Assembly (NCBI RefSeq): GCF_025060755.1
Contig: NZ_JANYUY010000040.1
Coordinates: forward strand, 1-64,000
DNA: 64,000 nt
Reading direction: 5' to 3'
Source of the DNA: Paenibacillus doosanensis
Lineage (GTDB): Bacteria; Bacillota; Bacilli; Paenibacillales; NBRC-103111
Part shown: piece after piece, positions 15,301-22,889 of the stretch
Position numbering within the stretch: the first letter of the stretch is position 1
Layout: each line of letters starts with the position of its first letter
Program-made: the position numbers and the translations under genes
The notes under the pieces: model-generated
Database searches by the model: none
Seen by the model: the letters and a program-made list of their open reading frames with translations, nothing else
Told to the model about the DNA's origin: nothing

Positions 15301-16647
15301 CGTCGCCGTTTTGCTGCCCCCGCTGCCGGAAACGACCTTATTCGTAATGACAGCGTTATCGATGACGCGATGAACGGCCTTCGTTTGGTACTTGATTTTA
15401 TAAGCGGACGAAATCGGGTGTGCGAACTGCAGCTTGAAGCCTGTGCTTCCGGCCGCCGTCTCCGGCGTCACGCTATATTCCGCTGCGGGCAATTCAGCGC
15501 CGAGCGTCTCTGCTCCCTTGGCATCGACCGTCACCGGGTAAACATGGAGCGAACCGGCGACCAGCTCCTGCGAATCATTAAATAAATCCGTCAAAAAAGC
15601 TTCGGTTTGGGCAATGGTTTTCTCGTTGTAATTGTACTTGATTTCCCAATCGATCGTTTGCGTATCGGCATCGTATTTCGTCGACACCTTGTCCAGCGCC
15701 GTACCGCGCTGCACCGTAACGGTAGCCGTCGCGCTTACCGGCGTTTGGTTGCCGCCTTGAAGCGTAGCCTTGTTCACAAACGAGGTTTTGTCCCCATCCG
15801 TTACCGGCGTCGTGTACTGAATGCGATAGGCCGTTCGGATCGGATTGTCTGTGAAGCTGAGCGTAAGTACATTGCCTGCCGTGTTGACGATGTATCGACT
15901 GCCGTCGACCGGCGCTCCCTGAACGACGGTGCCGTCCAGATTGACGCCCAGCTCGTATACGGCAACGGTCACCGGAGCTCCCAGCCCTGCGGGAATCGGG
16001 TCGGTTACCACCGCGTTCTGAACTGCAGCCAGCTCCTTGTTCACATCAACGGTCCAATCGATTTGCTTGGCGTTGTAGCCGTCCGGCACGCCGCTTTTCC
16101 CAATGGTCGAATCGACGTTCGGTTTAAAGCGGAGCGTAAAAACTTGTTCCCCGCCGTGAACCGGAATTTTAATAATCTGCGTCGTGCTTCCTTGGATAAC
16201 ATCCATATCGAACACGGTCTGGAACGTCAGCGTTCCTCTCACATCCGACAAATTTTCAATCGACTCCATCGTCATAACCACTTCATGGGAGTCTTTATTT
16301 AATGTAAATTTGCCTATCGCTTCGCCGCTGGATATGAGGGGCTGCGCGGGAATATCGTTGTAAAACTTAAACTCATCCGGCAGCTTGAACGTGAAGGTGT
16401 CCCCGTTCTTGTAATCATGTCCTCCAGGCAGGGACCATGTGTAGTCCAACTGCACCTTCGAGCCCGGCTCATACACATTTTCCGTCACGACGTGGCCGGA
16501 TTTGTCGTACACCGCCATCGACACGCTGTCGATAATATTATCGGTAATCGCCGCTGCGTTCGCTTGAGGCGAAAAACCGAAAGCAGACAGCACCTGCAGA
16601 ATCATCAATAGACCGATGAGCAGCGTGCTGATCTTTTTCTTGGCCAT
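12361..16647 (-). CDS. LPXTG-anchored adhesin with Cna-B/SpaA repeats
   Basis: A 1428-aa cell-wall surface protein. In order: signal peptide (1-31, ending FSPQANAA); an adhesin-type N-terminal beta-sandwich (about 35-175); a long run of repeated collagen-binding/isopeptide-type domains of about 130 aa (about 175-885); four SpaA/Cna-B repeats (about 888-1286), each with an L.GA.FELY core and an EY.VKET.APAGY segment; a Ser/Pro/Asp-rich wall-spanning stretch (about 1288-1385); and the sorting signal ETLPKTGE (about 1392-1399), hydrophobic helix and RRKLTKNI tail. Such stalks position a binding tip away from the cell. The sortase gene follows immediately. GGAGGTG precedes the start. The ligand is unknown; the collagen-binding label comes from the family. 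Confidence 0.92.
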   Translation of the reverse strand: MAKKKISTLLIGLLMILQVLSAFGFSPQANAAAITDNIIDSVSMAVYDKSGHVVTENVYEPGSKVQLDYTWSLPGGHDYKNGDTFTFKLPDEFKFYNDIPAQPLISSGEAIGKFTLNKDSHEVVMTMESIENLSDVRGTLTFQTVFDMDVIQGSTTQIIKIPVHGGEQVFTLRFKPNVDSTIGKSGVPDGYNAKQIDWTVDVNKELAAVQNAVVTDPIPAGLGAPVTVAVYELGVNLDGTVVQGAPVDGSRYIVNTAGNVLTLSFTDNPIRTAYRIQYTTPVTDGDKTSFVNKATLQGGNQTPVSATATVTVQRGTALDKVSTKYDADTQTIDWEIKYNYNEKTIAQTEAFLTDLFNDSQELVAGSLHVYPVTVDAKGAETLGAELPAAEYSVTPETAAGSTGFKLQFAHPISSAYKIKYQTKAVHRVIDNAVITNKVVSGSGGSKTATRGINQVVIAKGVGLVDYKAKTAAWSIAINRDSETMSGVVVTDKFLHQGLRFIPEAFTVYEGGQRMSPSDYTVDPAIAPDQGFAVTFHRTINSPVTIYYNTEFNMDWLSAGAVNFLNEAVVDWIDSASNAQTKTVTATFDPRNEAKNNGLKSGVYDASSKQIAWTVGVNYNGKTLAEAVVEDTLESGQKLVADSLAVYGMNIASNGNPSLGSVVDSTYYNYSVDENNKLTVTFQKPISAPYYVVFKTSLDGKIIDNKVSNTAGLLDGVTPVSNPLTASVSIPNGGEYVNKNGKQNGDKIDWTVLINRTQSTVTDAKIIDTPSDNQLLLPGTFKLFTTKVDANGTVNKAAELVKDKDYTLEIKTDDDGKQSFELSFLKKLATAAILEYQSLIVAKDQDTVSNKIAFSGNNEITVTKDTSTSVVVGVTSGSGTISGIRGTLTVTKVDGAAPAVKLAGATFELYRKTGSEQLLVGTLTTGSNGEAVFKKLLAGDYVLKETAAPAGYALDSREYPVKIQTADGYQLTIANDKIVKPNPPDTDGKLTVKKVDSEQSGLLLAGATFELYAKTGTGLTPAGVKTTDASGIIVFDKLAPGEYVVKETAAPAGYVLDSKEHPVTVQTAADVQLTVTNDKDVTPNPPTNPASDGWIAVKKVDSEQPDLLLGGATFELYAKTESGLASMGAKTTDASGTIVFDKLAAGEYVVKETTAPAGYVLDAKEYPVTLQTSGSAQFTVTNNKDVTSNPPTTPVAESSITVKKTDSVRSDLLLSGAVFELYAKTGTGLTPVGAKTTDANGMIVFDKLTAGEYVVKETAAPAGYVLDAKEYPVTLQTSDNYSLTVTNLRIRKSSSSSSSSSPTPSTPTPTPAEENPANPNPSQPGSTIDGNVKVPLGGPSVTGQPDSGEETVQPDNPANSDNPDNPDGSDTAGTIEVNQKVPLGNPPEDGKPKETLPKTGEASPVFIEIAGLILILVGLVLRRKLTKNI
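12790..13990 (-). repeat. Four tandem SpaA/Cna-B coding repeats (about 300 bp each)
   Basis: Repeats of about 300-310 bp encode the SpaA modules of the adhesin. The three nearest the C terminus are almost identical over long blocks (for example around 12845-12925, 13165-13245 and 13480-13560). The outermost, nearest 13990, is the most divergent. The pattern suggests recent duplication and possible copy-number variation between strains. Confidence 0.8.
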
Positions 16648-17030
16648 ATCTTCTCAGCACCTCCATTCTGCATAGATTTTCAACCGAAATCCAAACCCTG
16701 TATTCCACCAGAATTTCAATAATTTACCTATAGAGAACGAACTTCCCCCTTTCCGTATCGTTGCACTTCATCTATCAGCCCGCACAAGCCGTCTGCATAG
16801 TGAAGCGTGGTATGAATTCTTTCCGGACATTGCAAAAAAAAATCGAGAGCCCGGTGCAACCGCAGACGGATCGCACTATCTCGATGAACCGGAAAGTCTT
16901 CCATATCAGTTTACCATAATTATCTGAACAAAATCTAAACAAATTTGCAGGCATATCAGCAACGTCGTCGCCGTCTATTTTGGATGCCTTGACCCCATTC
17001 GCCAAAACGCGGGATTTGATAGAAATGCTT
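16648..17030 (-). promoter_or_regulatory. Structured 5' leader of the adhesin-sortase operon
   Basis: This 380-bp gap has no convincing gene. On the minus strand it contains ctttccgg (16889-16896), then a hairpin closed by atcgaga / tctcgat and followed by eight or more T (about 16832-16885), then ccggaaag (16819-16826), the exact partner of the first arm. A further imperfect hairpin (cttcacta / tagatgaag) lies at about 16760-16805. An intrinsic terminator nested inside an 8-bp outer helix, more than 170 bases before the adhesin ATG, looks like an attenuator or an unrecognised riboswitch. It does not match the GEMM motif next door. Confidence 0.45.
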
Positions 17031-17083
17031 AAAAAGGCCGAAGGAGAGCCTGCTGCCGCTCCCGCATTCGACCTTTTTGATAG
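17029..17083 (-). terminator. Terminator of the two-component operon
   Basis: aaaaaggtcgaa ... ttcggccttttt forms a long G+C-rich hairpin (17031-17079) just after the histidine kinase stop. It has A and T tracts on both sides and so may work in both directions. Confidence 0.75.
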
Positions 17084-18457
17084 CTAGTTTTTATGCTTAA
17101 CGGGCAAACGGAACGTCACTATCGTCCCTTGACCGGGCACGCTGGCCGCGGTTATGTGCCCGCCGTGCCGGACGACGATCCACCAGGCGATCGACAGTCC
17201 GAGGCCCGTGCCCCCGCTGCTGCGGGTTCGGGCCTTGTCGCCGCGATAGAAGCGGTCGAAGATTCGCGGCAAGTCTTCGGCGGCAATGCCCGGGCCGTTG
17301 TCTTCTACCGCGACCTCGACGCTGTGGCCGCTGCGTCCGGCGCGAAGCCGGATCGTCCCCTGCTCCGGCGTAAATTTCACGCTGTTGTCGAGCAGGATGA
17401 CCAACAGCTGATGCAGCCGTTCGCTATCTCCCATAAGCTGAAGACCGCTTTCTACTTGCAGCTCCAGCCTCTGCCGCTTCAGCTCGGTCAGCGGTTCGAA
17501 TTTACGCGCCGCCTCCCTGATCAGCGAATCGAGCCCTAGCGGCTTAAGCTGCAGCTCTTCCTGATTCGAATCGGCTCTGGCCAGCGTAAGCAGCTGATTC
17601 GTAAGTTTCCCCATCCGTTTCGCTTCCGCAAGCACCATGGACAGCGGTTCGCTCATGTCCAGAATGGAACGGTCCGGATGCCGGAAGACGAGCTCTGCGT
17701 TCGCCTGAATGATCGACAGCGGCATCCGCAGCTCATGGGATGCGTCGGCGACGAATTGCTGCTGACGATCCCAGGAACGCCGGATCGGCTGAAGCGCCTT
17801 ATTGGCCAAGTACAGCCCAGCGAGAACCGTCAGCGCGCCTCCTCCGAAGATGCCGAGCAGCATGATTTCCAGCAGTATGTTCAGCATATTTTGCTCGGAA
17901 TCGACGATACTGACGGCTTGCGCGGATACGATCCGGACCGCTTCCCCGTCGTCGGAGGGATAAGGCGGGAGGATATCCCCCTCTTTCGGCGGTAATTGCC
18001 CCGTCATGATCTTCACATTCATCGAGACAGGCTGATCGTAATCCAACGTATACAGACGGTAGTAATGACCGTCGATTTTCACCGTCTCCGGCTCGCGTAG
18101 CGGCCGGTACGGCCGAAAAGCCTCGGCGGTTTTGCCGTTATCCGTTCCGAGCATAAGGGGGATGCCTTTACCGCTCTCATCCCAGAGCACCAGGAAAACC
18201 CGGGGATCGATCCCTTGAATTAATATCATGCTTTTCTTCATGCTTTTATCATCGCTCGCCGGGTTGTATTCCGTGAAAAATTGGGCCTTCACATTGACGG
18301 ACCGGAGATCCTGCGCTCTCGTCCGCAGCGATTCATCGACCTTAGCATATAACTGGTGGCGCAATTCGCAATAAACGATCAAACCGATGCAGGCGAGAAT
18401 AATGAATAAGACCGCCGCATTCAGCACCGTCAGCCGGTTTCGGATGCGGTTGAACAT
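17084..18457 (-). CDS. Membrane sensor histidine kinase
   Basis: A 457-aa two-component sensor. Membrane segments at about 10-30 and 185-210 bracket an extracellular domain of about 150 aa. The dimerisation/phosphoacceptor helix carries SHELRMPLS (the phosphoacceptor His, with Met where Thr is usual), followed by N-, G1- (EDNGPGI), F- and G2-box (GGTGLGLSIAWWIV) ATPase motifs to the C terminus. There is no clear HAMP domain. I place the start at ATG 18457, 8 bases after AAAGGAGC. This makes its first 28 bases overlap the end of the response regulator gene, so the two are translationally coupled. The signal is unknown. Closeness to the adhesin cluster suggests, but does not show, a link. Confidence 0.93.
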   Translation of the reverse strand: MFNRIRNRLTVLNAAVLFIILACIGLIVYCELRHQLYAKVDESLRTRAQDLRSVNVKAQFFTEYNPASDDKSMKKSMILIQGIDPRVFLVLWDESGKGIPLMLGTDNGKTAEAFRPYRPLREPETVKIDGHYYRLYTLDYDQPVSMNVKIMTGQLPPKEGDILPPYPSDDGEAVRIVSAQAVSIVDSEQNMLNILLEIMLLGIFGGGALTVLAGLYLANKALQPIRRSWDRQQQFVADASHELRMPLSIIQANAELVFRHPDRSILDMSEPLSMVLAEAKRMGKLTNQLLTLARADSNQEELQLKPLGLDSLIREAARKFEPLTELKRQRLELQVESGLQLMGDSERLHQLLVILLDNSVKFTPEQGTIRLRAGRSGHSVEVAVEDNGPGIAAEDLPRIFDRFYRGDKARTRSSGGTGLGLSIAWWIVVRHGGHITAASVPGQGTIVTFRLPVKHKN

Positions 18458-19134
18458 GAGGCTTGCTCCTTTATCATATAACCGACGTTTCGGATCGTTT
18501 GAATGATATGATCGCAATCGAACGCCTTTAGTTTTTTGCGCAAATAATACACGTAGACATCGACGACATTCAATCCGACATCGGAATCGAGACCCCAGAC
18601 GCGCGCGCAAATCTGCTCGCGGGTCAATATTTGCTCCCGGTTGCGCAGCAAATATTCGAACAGCTCGAACTCCTTTTGCGTAAGCTCTACAGGTATTTCG
18701 CCGATTCGCGCCTGCTTGCTTCGCGTGTTCAGGACGATCCCGCGATAGACAATCGTTCCGTCACGGTCCGCCGGCGAGCGTCTTCGCAGCAGCGCTCTTA
18801 CCCGGGCGAGCAGTTCCCGCACTTCGAACGGCTTGGTCATATAATCGTCGGCCCCGCTATCAAGGCCCTGAACCATATCCTCCACCGTATCTCTGGCCGT
18901 CAGAAACAAGATCGGCGTCGCCGCCTGTTTGGCCCGAACGCTGCGGACAATCTTCAGTCCGTCCATCCCCGGCAGCATCCGGTCGAGCAGCAGCAGATCG
19001 TAATCGCCCTGCTCCGCCATATAACAGCCTTCTTCGCCGCAATCCGCGGGGTCGACTTGGTAACCTTCTTCTTCCAGCAAGGTTCGGATCGTTTTGAGCA
19101 GATGAAGGTCGTCCTCCACAACGAGTATTTTCAT
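18430..19134 (-). CDS. OmpR/PhoB-type response regulator
   Basis: A 234-aa cytoplasmic DNA-binding regulator. The receiver domain (1-115) has the acidic pair in VVEDD, the phosphoacceptor Asp in LLLDRMLPGMDG (about 50-61) and the conserved Lys in YMTKPFEVREL. The C-terminal winged helix (about 125-225) includes LTQKEFELFEYLLRNREQIL and VDVYVYYLRKKL. I use ATG 19134, 9 bases after AGGGGGA, rather than the in-frame TTG three codons upstream. It precedes and overlaps its cognate kinase. Targets are unknown. Confidence 0.94.
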   Translation of the reverse strand: MKILVVEDDLHLLKTIRTLLEEEGYQVDPADCGEEGCYMAEQGDYDLLLLDRMLPGMDGLKIVRSVRAKQAATPILFLTARDTVEDMVQGLDSGADDYMTKPFEVRELLARVRALLRRRSPADRDGTIVYRGIVLNTRSKQARIGEIPVELTQKEFELFEYLLRNREQILTREQICARVWGLDSDVGLNVVDVYVYYLRKKLKAFDCDHIIQTIRNVGYMIKEQASCSTASETG

Positions 19135-19234
19135 CGAAGGCAATCCCCCTTTTTTTCACGTGCGAGTCTAAATAATCATTTGTAGTATAAAACGAAAAGC
19201 TGAAGGCCAGATGAAAAACCGCCGCCCGAACCGG

Positions 19235-21400
19235 TTAATCCGTCGTGGTGAACCAGTCGATCTTCTTCGCCGCAAGCAGTTTGAGTTGCCCGTTAAAGGA
19301 GTCGTATACGCTTAACTTATAAGTTTTGAGCGTCTCCAGTTTGTAGATCAGCTCCTGATCGGACTCCTTGATCTCGAACCGGGTCTTTTGGCCCGCTCGC
19401 AGCTTCGTATCCTTCGTTCCGTCATTCGGCTTAGCGGCTTCAAAGTCTTTGAAATCGTATTCGCGGGTAAATGTTTTATTACCGTTCTCATCCTCAAAAG
19501 CGATGACCAGCTTGCGGCCTTCAATATTGGTTTCCATCAGCCGATCTTTCTTCAATTCATAGTCGAACGAAAGATTCAGCTCGCCGAGAACTATTGCCGT
19601 CGTAATGCGATTCATCGAGAGCTCGTAAGGCACCAAGTCGATATGGAGCAAGTCGTCCTGCACAGTAAATCGTTCCGTGGGCAGCCAGAAAGCGGCGGCG
19701 CCAATATACCCGTCCGCTTGCTCATCCCGGGAAGCCAGCTTGCCGCCCGCAATCGCTTCGCCGATCATGACATGCATAGTTGAGGTCGGCGTCCCCTTCG
19801 GCAAGGATGCGGTCAGGAACAGGAGCGCTTTGCCCCCGGGGCTTAGTTTCCCGCCGATAGCGCTAACGACAGCCGGGAAGATCGTTCCGTCCGCCGACTG
19901 AACATTAGCCGCCAGCCGGGTCACATCGCTGTAGCGTTTCTCCAGATTGGACGCCTCCAGCATAATCATGAACGTATCCGAGCTATCCCCTCTGTAAGTC
20001 CGGACATCGCACACCTTGTAGCCGGCGCTCCGACCGGCATGCTCTGCCGTGTACGTCTCGCCTTCGTTGTAGTACGGGACGTTCAGCAGCTCGGCGCCGC
20101 TCGTAAAGGAAAGCAGCTCGCCGGTCCCGGTGTCGCTTTCTTTTTCTTCAAGTACAAGTTTGACTTTGGAAAATGCGTACGTATAAGGCAGCTTCCCGAC
20201 GAGCTGGAAACGGGTCGATGTTCCCGGAGCCAGCCCGATCAGCTGATCGGGCTGAATCAGCGTCGCCTCGATTTTCACCGCATCGTCCAGCTCATAATAT
20301 CCCGTCATGTCCGGGATCGGCAGCGACAGCTCGCTATTGTTGGCGACGACGATCTCCGCGGTCAGCAAATCCTGATCCTCCCACGGCAGACGGCGGATCG
20401 AGGCAATTTCCGCGGTATATATTCCCGCATCGTTCGCGAACGTATACGGTTGTCCGAAGCTTCCCCCGCTAGCGGAAGAAACGGCGGGCAGCTCGTAAAC
20501 AGCGACGGAGACGTTAAGCTTTAGATCCTGCGGGTATTCGCTTAACACAAGCTGCCACCCCTCGGATGACACGGAAACCGGAATGGAGCCGGTAAGCTCG
20601 ATTTCTTGAGTGACCTGAGGATCGATCGTCATATCCTTTCCGTTTTTCGAGTCCAATGGATACATAAAACCTTCGAGCGTGCGGATCGCAAAGGAATACG
20701 CAGGTACGGCTGCGCTTTTCGCGCCCGCATTGGTCATTTCATATACGATCGTCGTATGATAGTTTTTCTCATCCTGGCGCATCGATCTTTGTTTGATGAC
20801 CGTTCGCACAGGTATGTCCCCCATTCGAACTTCGCGGGATGACCCGGCTGCGGTAACGTAGCCGGCGGGAACGGCAATGGCTCCGAGACGCCGCTCAAAA
20901 TTCGGCCGGCTGAAGTCCCACTGGATGAATTCTACGCTTAGCTCGGATAAATTCGTTTGATCGCCGACCGTCGCATAAAACCGGATATTTTGCGCCGAAT
21001 GCGGCGCAATCCGGTCTATCTCTTTGTCTTGAAGCCATACGTTGAGCGTAATCGGGCTGCCCGACGGGGTCAGCAGATGCACCCAATAGTCATGAAACAT
21101 CAGATCGGCGGCGCTATCGTTATGCACCGACACGGTGAAGGTAATATTGTTCGCTCCGTTATCTGCAAGGACGCTCCAATCTTTCAATTCAAAATACCGG
21201 TTATCCGCAAGGCTCACGGTACCGACGGAGGGAGAAGCCGCAGCTTCCTCCCCTTCGGCTGCAGTCTGGTCTATAGTCTGATCTGCAATCCGGTCTGCGG
21301 CCTGAATAGCGGCATTCGCCGGCAGGGCTATGCTGAAGAAGCAGCACATCAAGATAAGCAAAAGTTCGGAAAGGCGCCGCTTACGCTGGCACGGCTTCAT
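19235..21400 (-). CDS. Secreted 721-aa multi-domain beta-sandwich protein, function unknown
   Basis: I do not recognise this protein. It has a signal peptide (about 1-30, LLLILMCCFFSIALPANA). The remainder looks like four or five repeated Ig-like beta-sandwich domains of about 130 aa. Each has a phrase of the type ITFTVSVHNDSA, LTAEIVVANNSELS or FMIMLEASNLEKR followed by a P-G turn, as in secreted DUF4352-like domains. There is no catalytic motif, membrane anchor, SLH domain or sorting signal. It is the last gene of the operon that begins with the MalF-type permease, 67 bases after the binding protein, behind AGGAGG. A structural or binding partner of the envelope proteins upstream is the most reasonable guess. 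Confidence 0.8.
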   Translation of the reverse strand: MKPCQRKRRLSELLLILMCCFFSIALPANAAIQAADRIADQTIDQTAAEGEEAAASPSVGTVSLADNRYFELKDWSVLADNGANNITFTVSVHNDSAADLMFHDYWVHLLTPSGSPITLNVWLQDKEIDRIAPHSAQNIRFYATVGDQTNLSELSVEFIQWDFSRPNFERRLGAIAVPAGYVTAAGSSREVRMGDIPVRTVIKQRSMRQDEKNYHTTIVYEMTNAGAKSAAVPAYSFAIRTLEGFMYPLDSKNGKDMTIDPQVTQEIELTGSIPVSVSSEGWQLVLSEYPQDLKLNVSVAVYELPAVSSASGGSFGQPYTFANDAGIYTAEIASIRRLPWEDQDLLTAEIVVANNSELSLPIPDMTGYYELDDAVKIEATLIQPDQLIGLAPGTSTRFQLVGKLPYTYAFSKVKLVLEEKESDTGTGELLSFTSGAELLNVPYYNEGETYTAEHAGRSAGYKVCDVRTYRGDSSDTFMIMLEASNLEKRYSDVTRLAANVQSADGTIFPAVVSAIGGKLSPGGKALLFLTASLPKGTPTSTMHVMIGEAIAGGKLASRDEQADGYIGAAAFWLPTERFTVQDDLLHIDLVPYELSMNRITTAIVLGELNLSFDYELKKDRLMETNIEGRKLVIAFEDENGNKTFTREYDFKDFEAAKPNDGTKDTKLRAGQKTRFEIKESDQELIYKLETLKTYKLSVYDSFNGQLKLLAAKKIDWFTTTD

Positions 21401-21467
21401 GATGCAGTCCTCCTGGTAACGAAAATATTTTGCATGCCGGAACGGTTGAATCCTCTAGGTCCGGACA

Positions 21468-22889
21468 TTATTCCTGCAAGTAGATGCTTACTTTGTTTTG
21501 GATTGTCTTGGCGGCTTCCTCCGCCGTTTTCTGTCCTTGGAAAAACGGCCCGGTTTCCGACGATACGATATCGGAAATTTTCAAGTCGCTTTCGGCATAC
21601 TGCTTCACGTTATCCAATGCATTCATGATGGCGGCGATATCCTGATCCGCAGCCGGCTGAAGCGCCAATTCCTTGCCGTTGACGTTGAGACGCATTCCTT
21701 TCCCTCCTCCGCCTTCTCCTGTCCCGAGCGTCTTTAAGCTCTCCGCTTGAGCCTTTGCCCCATTGCGGTTAACGGGAAACCCGTTCAATTCCCGGACCGA
21801 CTGCATTTCATCGGTCAGCAAAAATTTTACGAATTCCCAAGCTTCTTTCTTATTCGCCGATTTGCTATTGATCGAGACCGGCATGTTCGTCGTAAACGAA
21901 GCTCCTCTACTGTCATTCTCGGAAGGCGGATTATAATACGCCGCTTTGCCGTCAAAAAACATTTTTGGCATGGAGTACATGTCCATTGCCATCATAATGT
22001 TCAATTTCGGGTTAAAGACGACGTTGTTATTATCCGTATTGTCGGCGGGGATGATCTTTTCGTCATACATCGACTTGGCCAGCTTCAGCATTTGCATAAA
22101 TTCGGGCGAGTCGAAATTTGCTTTCTTGCCCGCATCATCGACAAATTTGGCGTAGTTGGCGCCGAGCATCACGGCGATCAGCGCATTCGGCTCGATATAC
22201 CCGAGCGGGTATACGTCCGGCTTGCCGTCGTTATTGCGGTCCGTCATCCATTCGGCGGCGAGCGATTTGAAATTCTGCCATGTCCAGTTGGCGTCGTCAA
22301 TGCTCTTATCAGCCAGCAGGGCTTGATTGCCCAGCCACTTGTTCAGTCCGAACCGGATCGGGACGGTATACAAAGCGCCTTTATATTTCATCGCATCCAT
22401 GATGTCGGTATAGTAATCGCTCTGCTGAAAAGATTTGTCCCGGCTCATCAGATCGCTTATATTTTCCAGGAGCTTCTTATCGGCATATTTCTTATAAGGC
22501 AGTCCGTTCATGACGATAATGTCCGACGCTTTGCCGCTCATCAGCTCCGTGCCTACCGTACTTACATATTTCTCCGTATTCTTCGGGTCCGGCTTGGTGA
22601 TGATCGTCGTGTTTGGCCCCTTCATCCCCGTATCCGGCGCCGCCGCATATTCTTTGATGTCAATATTGATATTCGGGTGACTTTCTTCGAATTTTTGCTT
22701 GGCAAGCTCCAGGAAACGATCGGAGGTCATGACCGATAACGAGACAGTTTTCGTCCCGGAGCCCGCCGATCCAACGTCTGCGTCATTGGCAGCAGGCGAT
22801 ACGGCTCCGCTCCCCGAGCAGGCGGTCAAGCTTAAAAAGGAAATGATCGAAATGACGGCCAAACAAGGCTTACCTAAAATTCTCGACAT
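21468..22889 (-). CDS. Extracellular solute-binding lipoprotein of an ABC transporter
   Basis: A 473-aa family 1 (sugar-type) binding lipoprotein. The signal peptide ends in the lipobox LTAC (Cys about 24) and is followed by a Ser/Gly/Ala linker. The mature protein has the usual two-lobed features: FEESHPNINIDIKEY near the start, a GALYTVPIRFG segment and an EAWEFVKFLLTDEMQ C-terminal lobe. Its start overlaps the end of the MacB-like gene by 20 bases. Binding proteins normally come first in such operons; here it is second to last. It probably serves the MalF/MalG-type permeases at 25518-27439, with a shared MsmX-type ATPase from elsewhere. The ligand is unknown. Confidence 0.88.
   Translation of the reverse strand: MSRILGKPCLAVISIISFLSLTACSGSGAVSPAANDADVGSAGSGTKTVSLSVMTSDRFLELAKQKFEESHPNINIDIKEYAAAPDTGMKGPNTTIITKPDPKNTEKYVSTVGTELMSGKASDIIVMNGLPYKKYADKKLLENISDLMSRDKSFQQSDYYTDIMDAMKYKGALYTVPIRFGLNKWLGNQALLADKSIDDANWTWQNFKSLAAEWMTDRNNDGKPDVYPLGYIEPNALIAVMLGANYAKFVDDAGKKANFDSPEFMQMLKLAKSMYDEKIIPADNTDNNNVVFNPKLNIMMAMDMYSMPKMFFDGKAAYYNPPSENDSRGASFTTNMPVSINSKSANKKEAWEFVKFLLTDEMQSVRELNGFPVNRNGAKAQAESLKTLGTGEGGGGKGMRLNVNGKELALQPAADQDIAAIMNALDNVKQYAESDLKISDIVSSETGPFFQGQKTAEEAAKTIQNKVSIYLQE

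Noticed and set aside
16775-17005. A 76-codon minus-strand open frame in the adhesin leader
   Set aside because: It runs through the terminator-like hairpin and T run, has no ribosome binding site, and its translation looks random.
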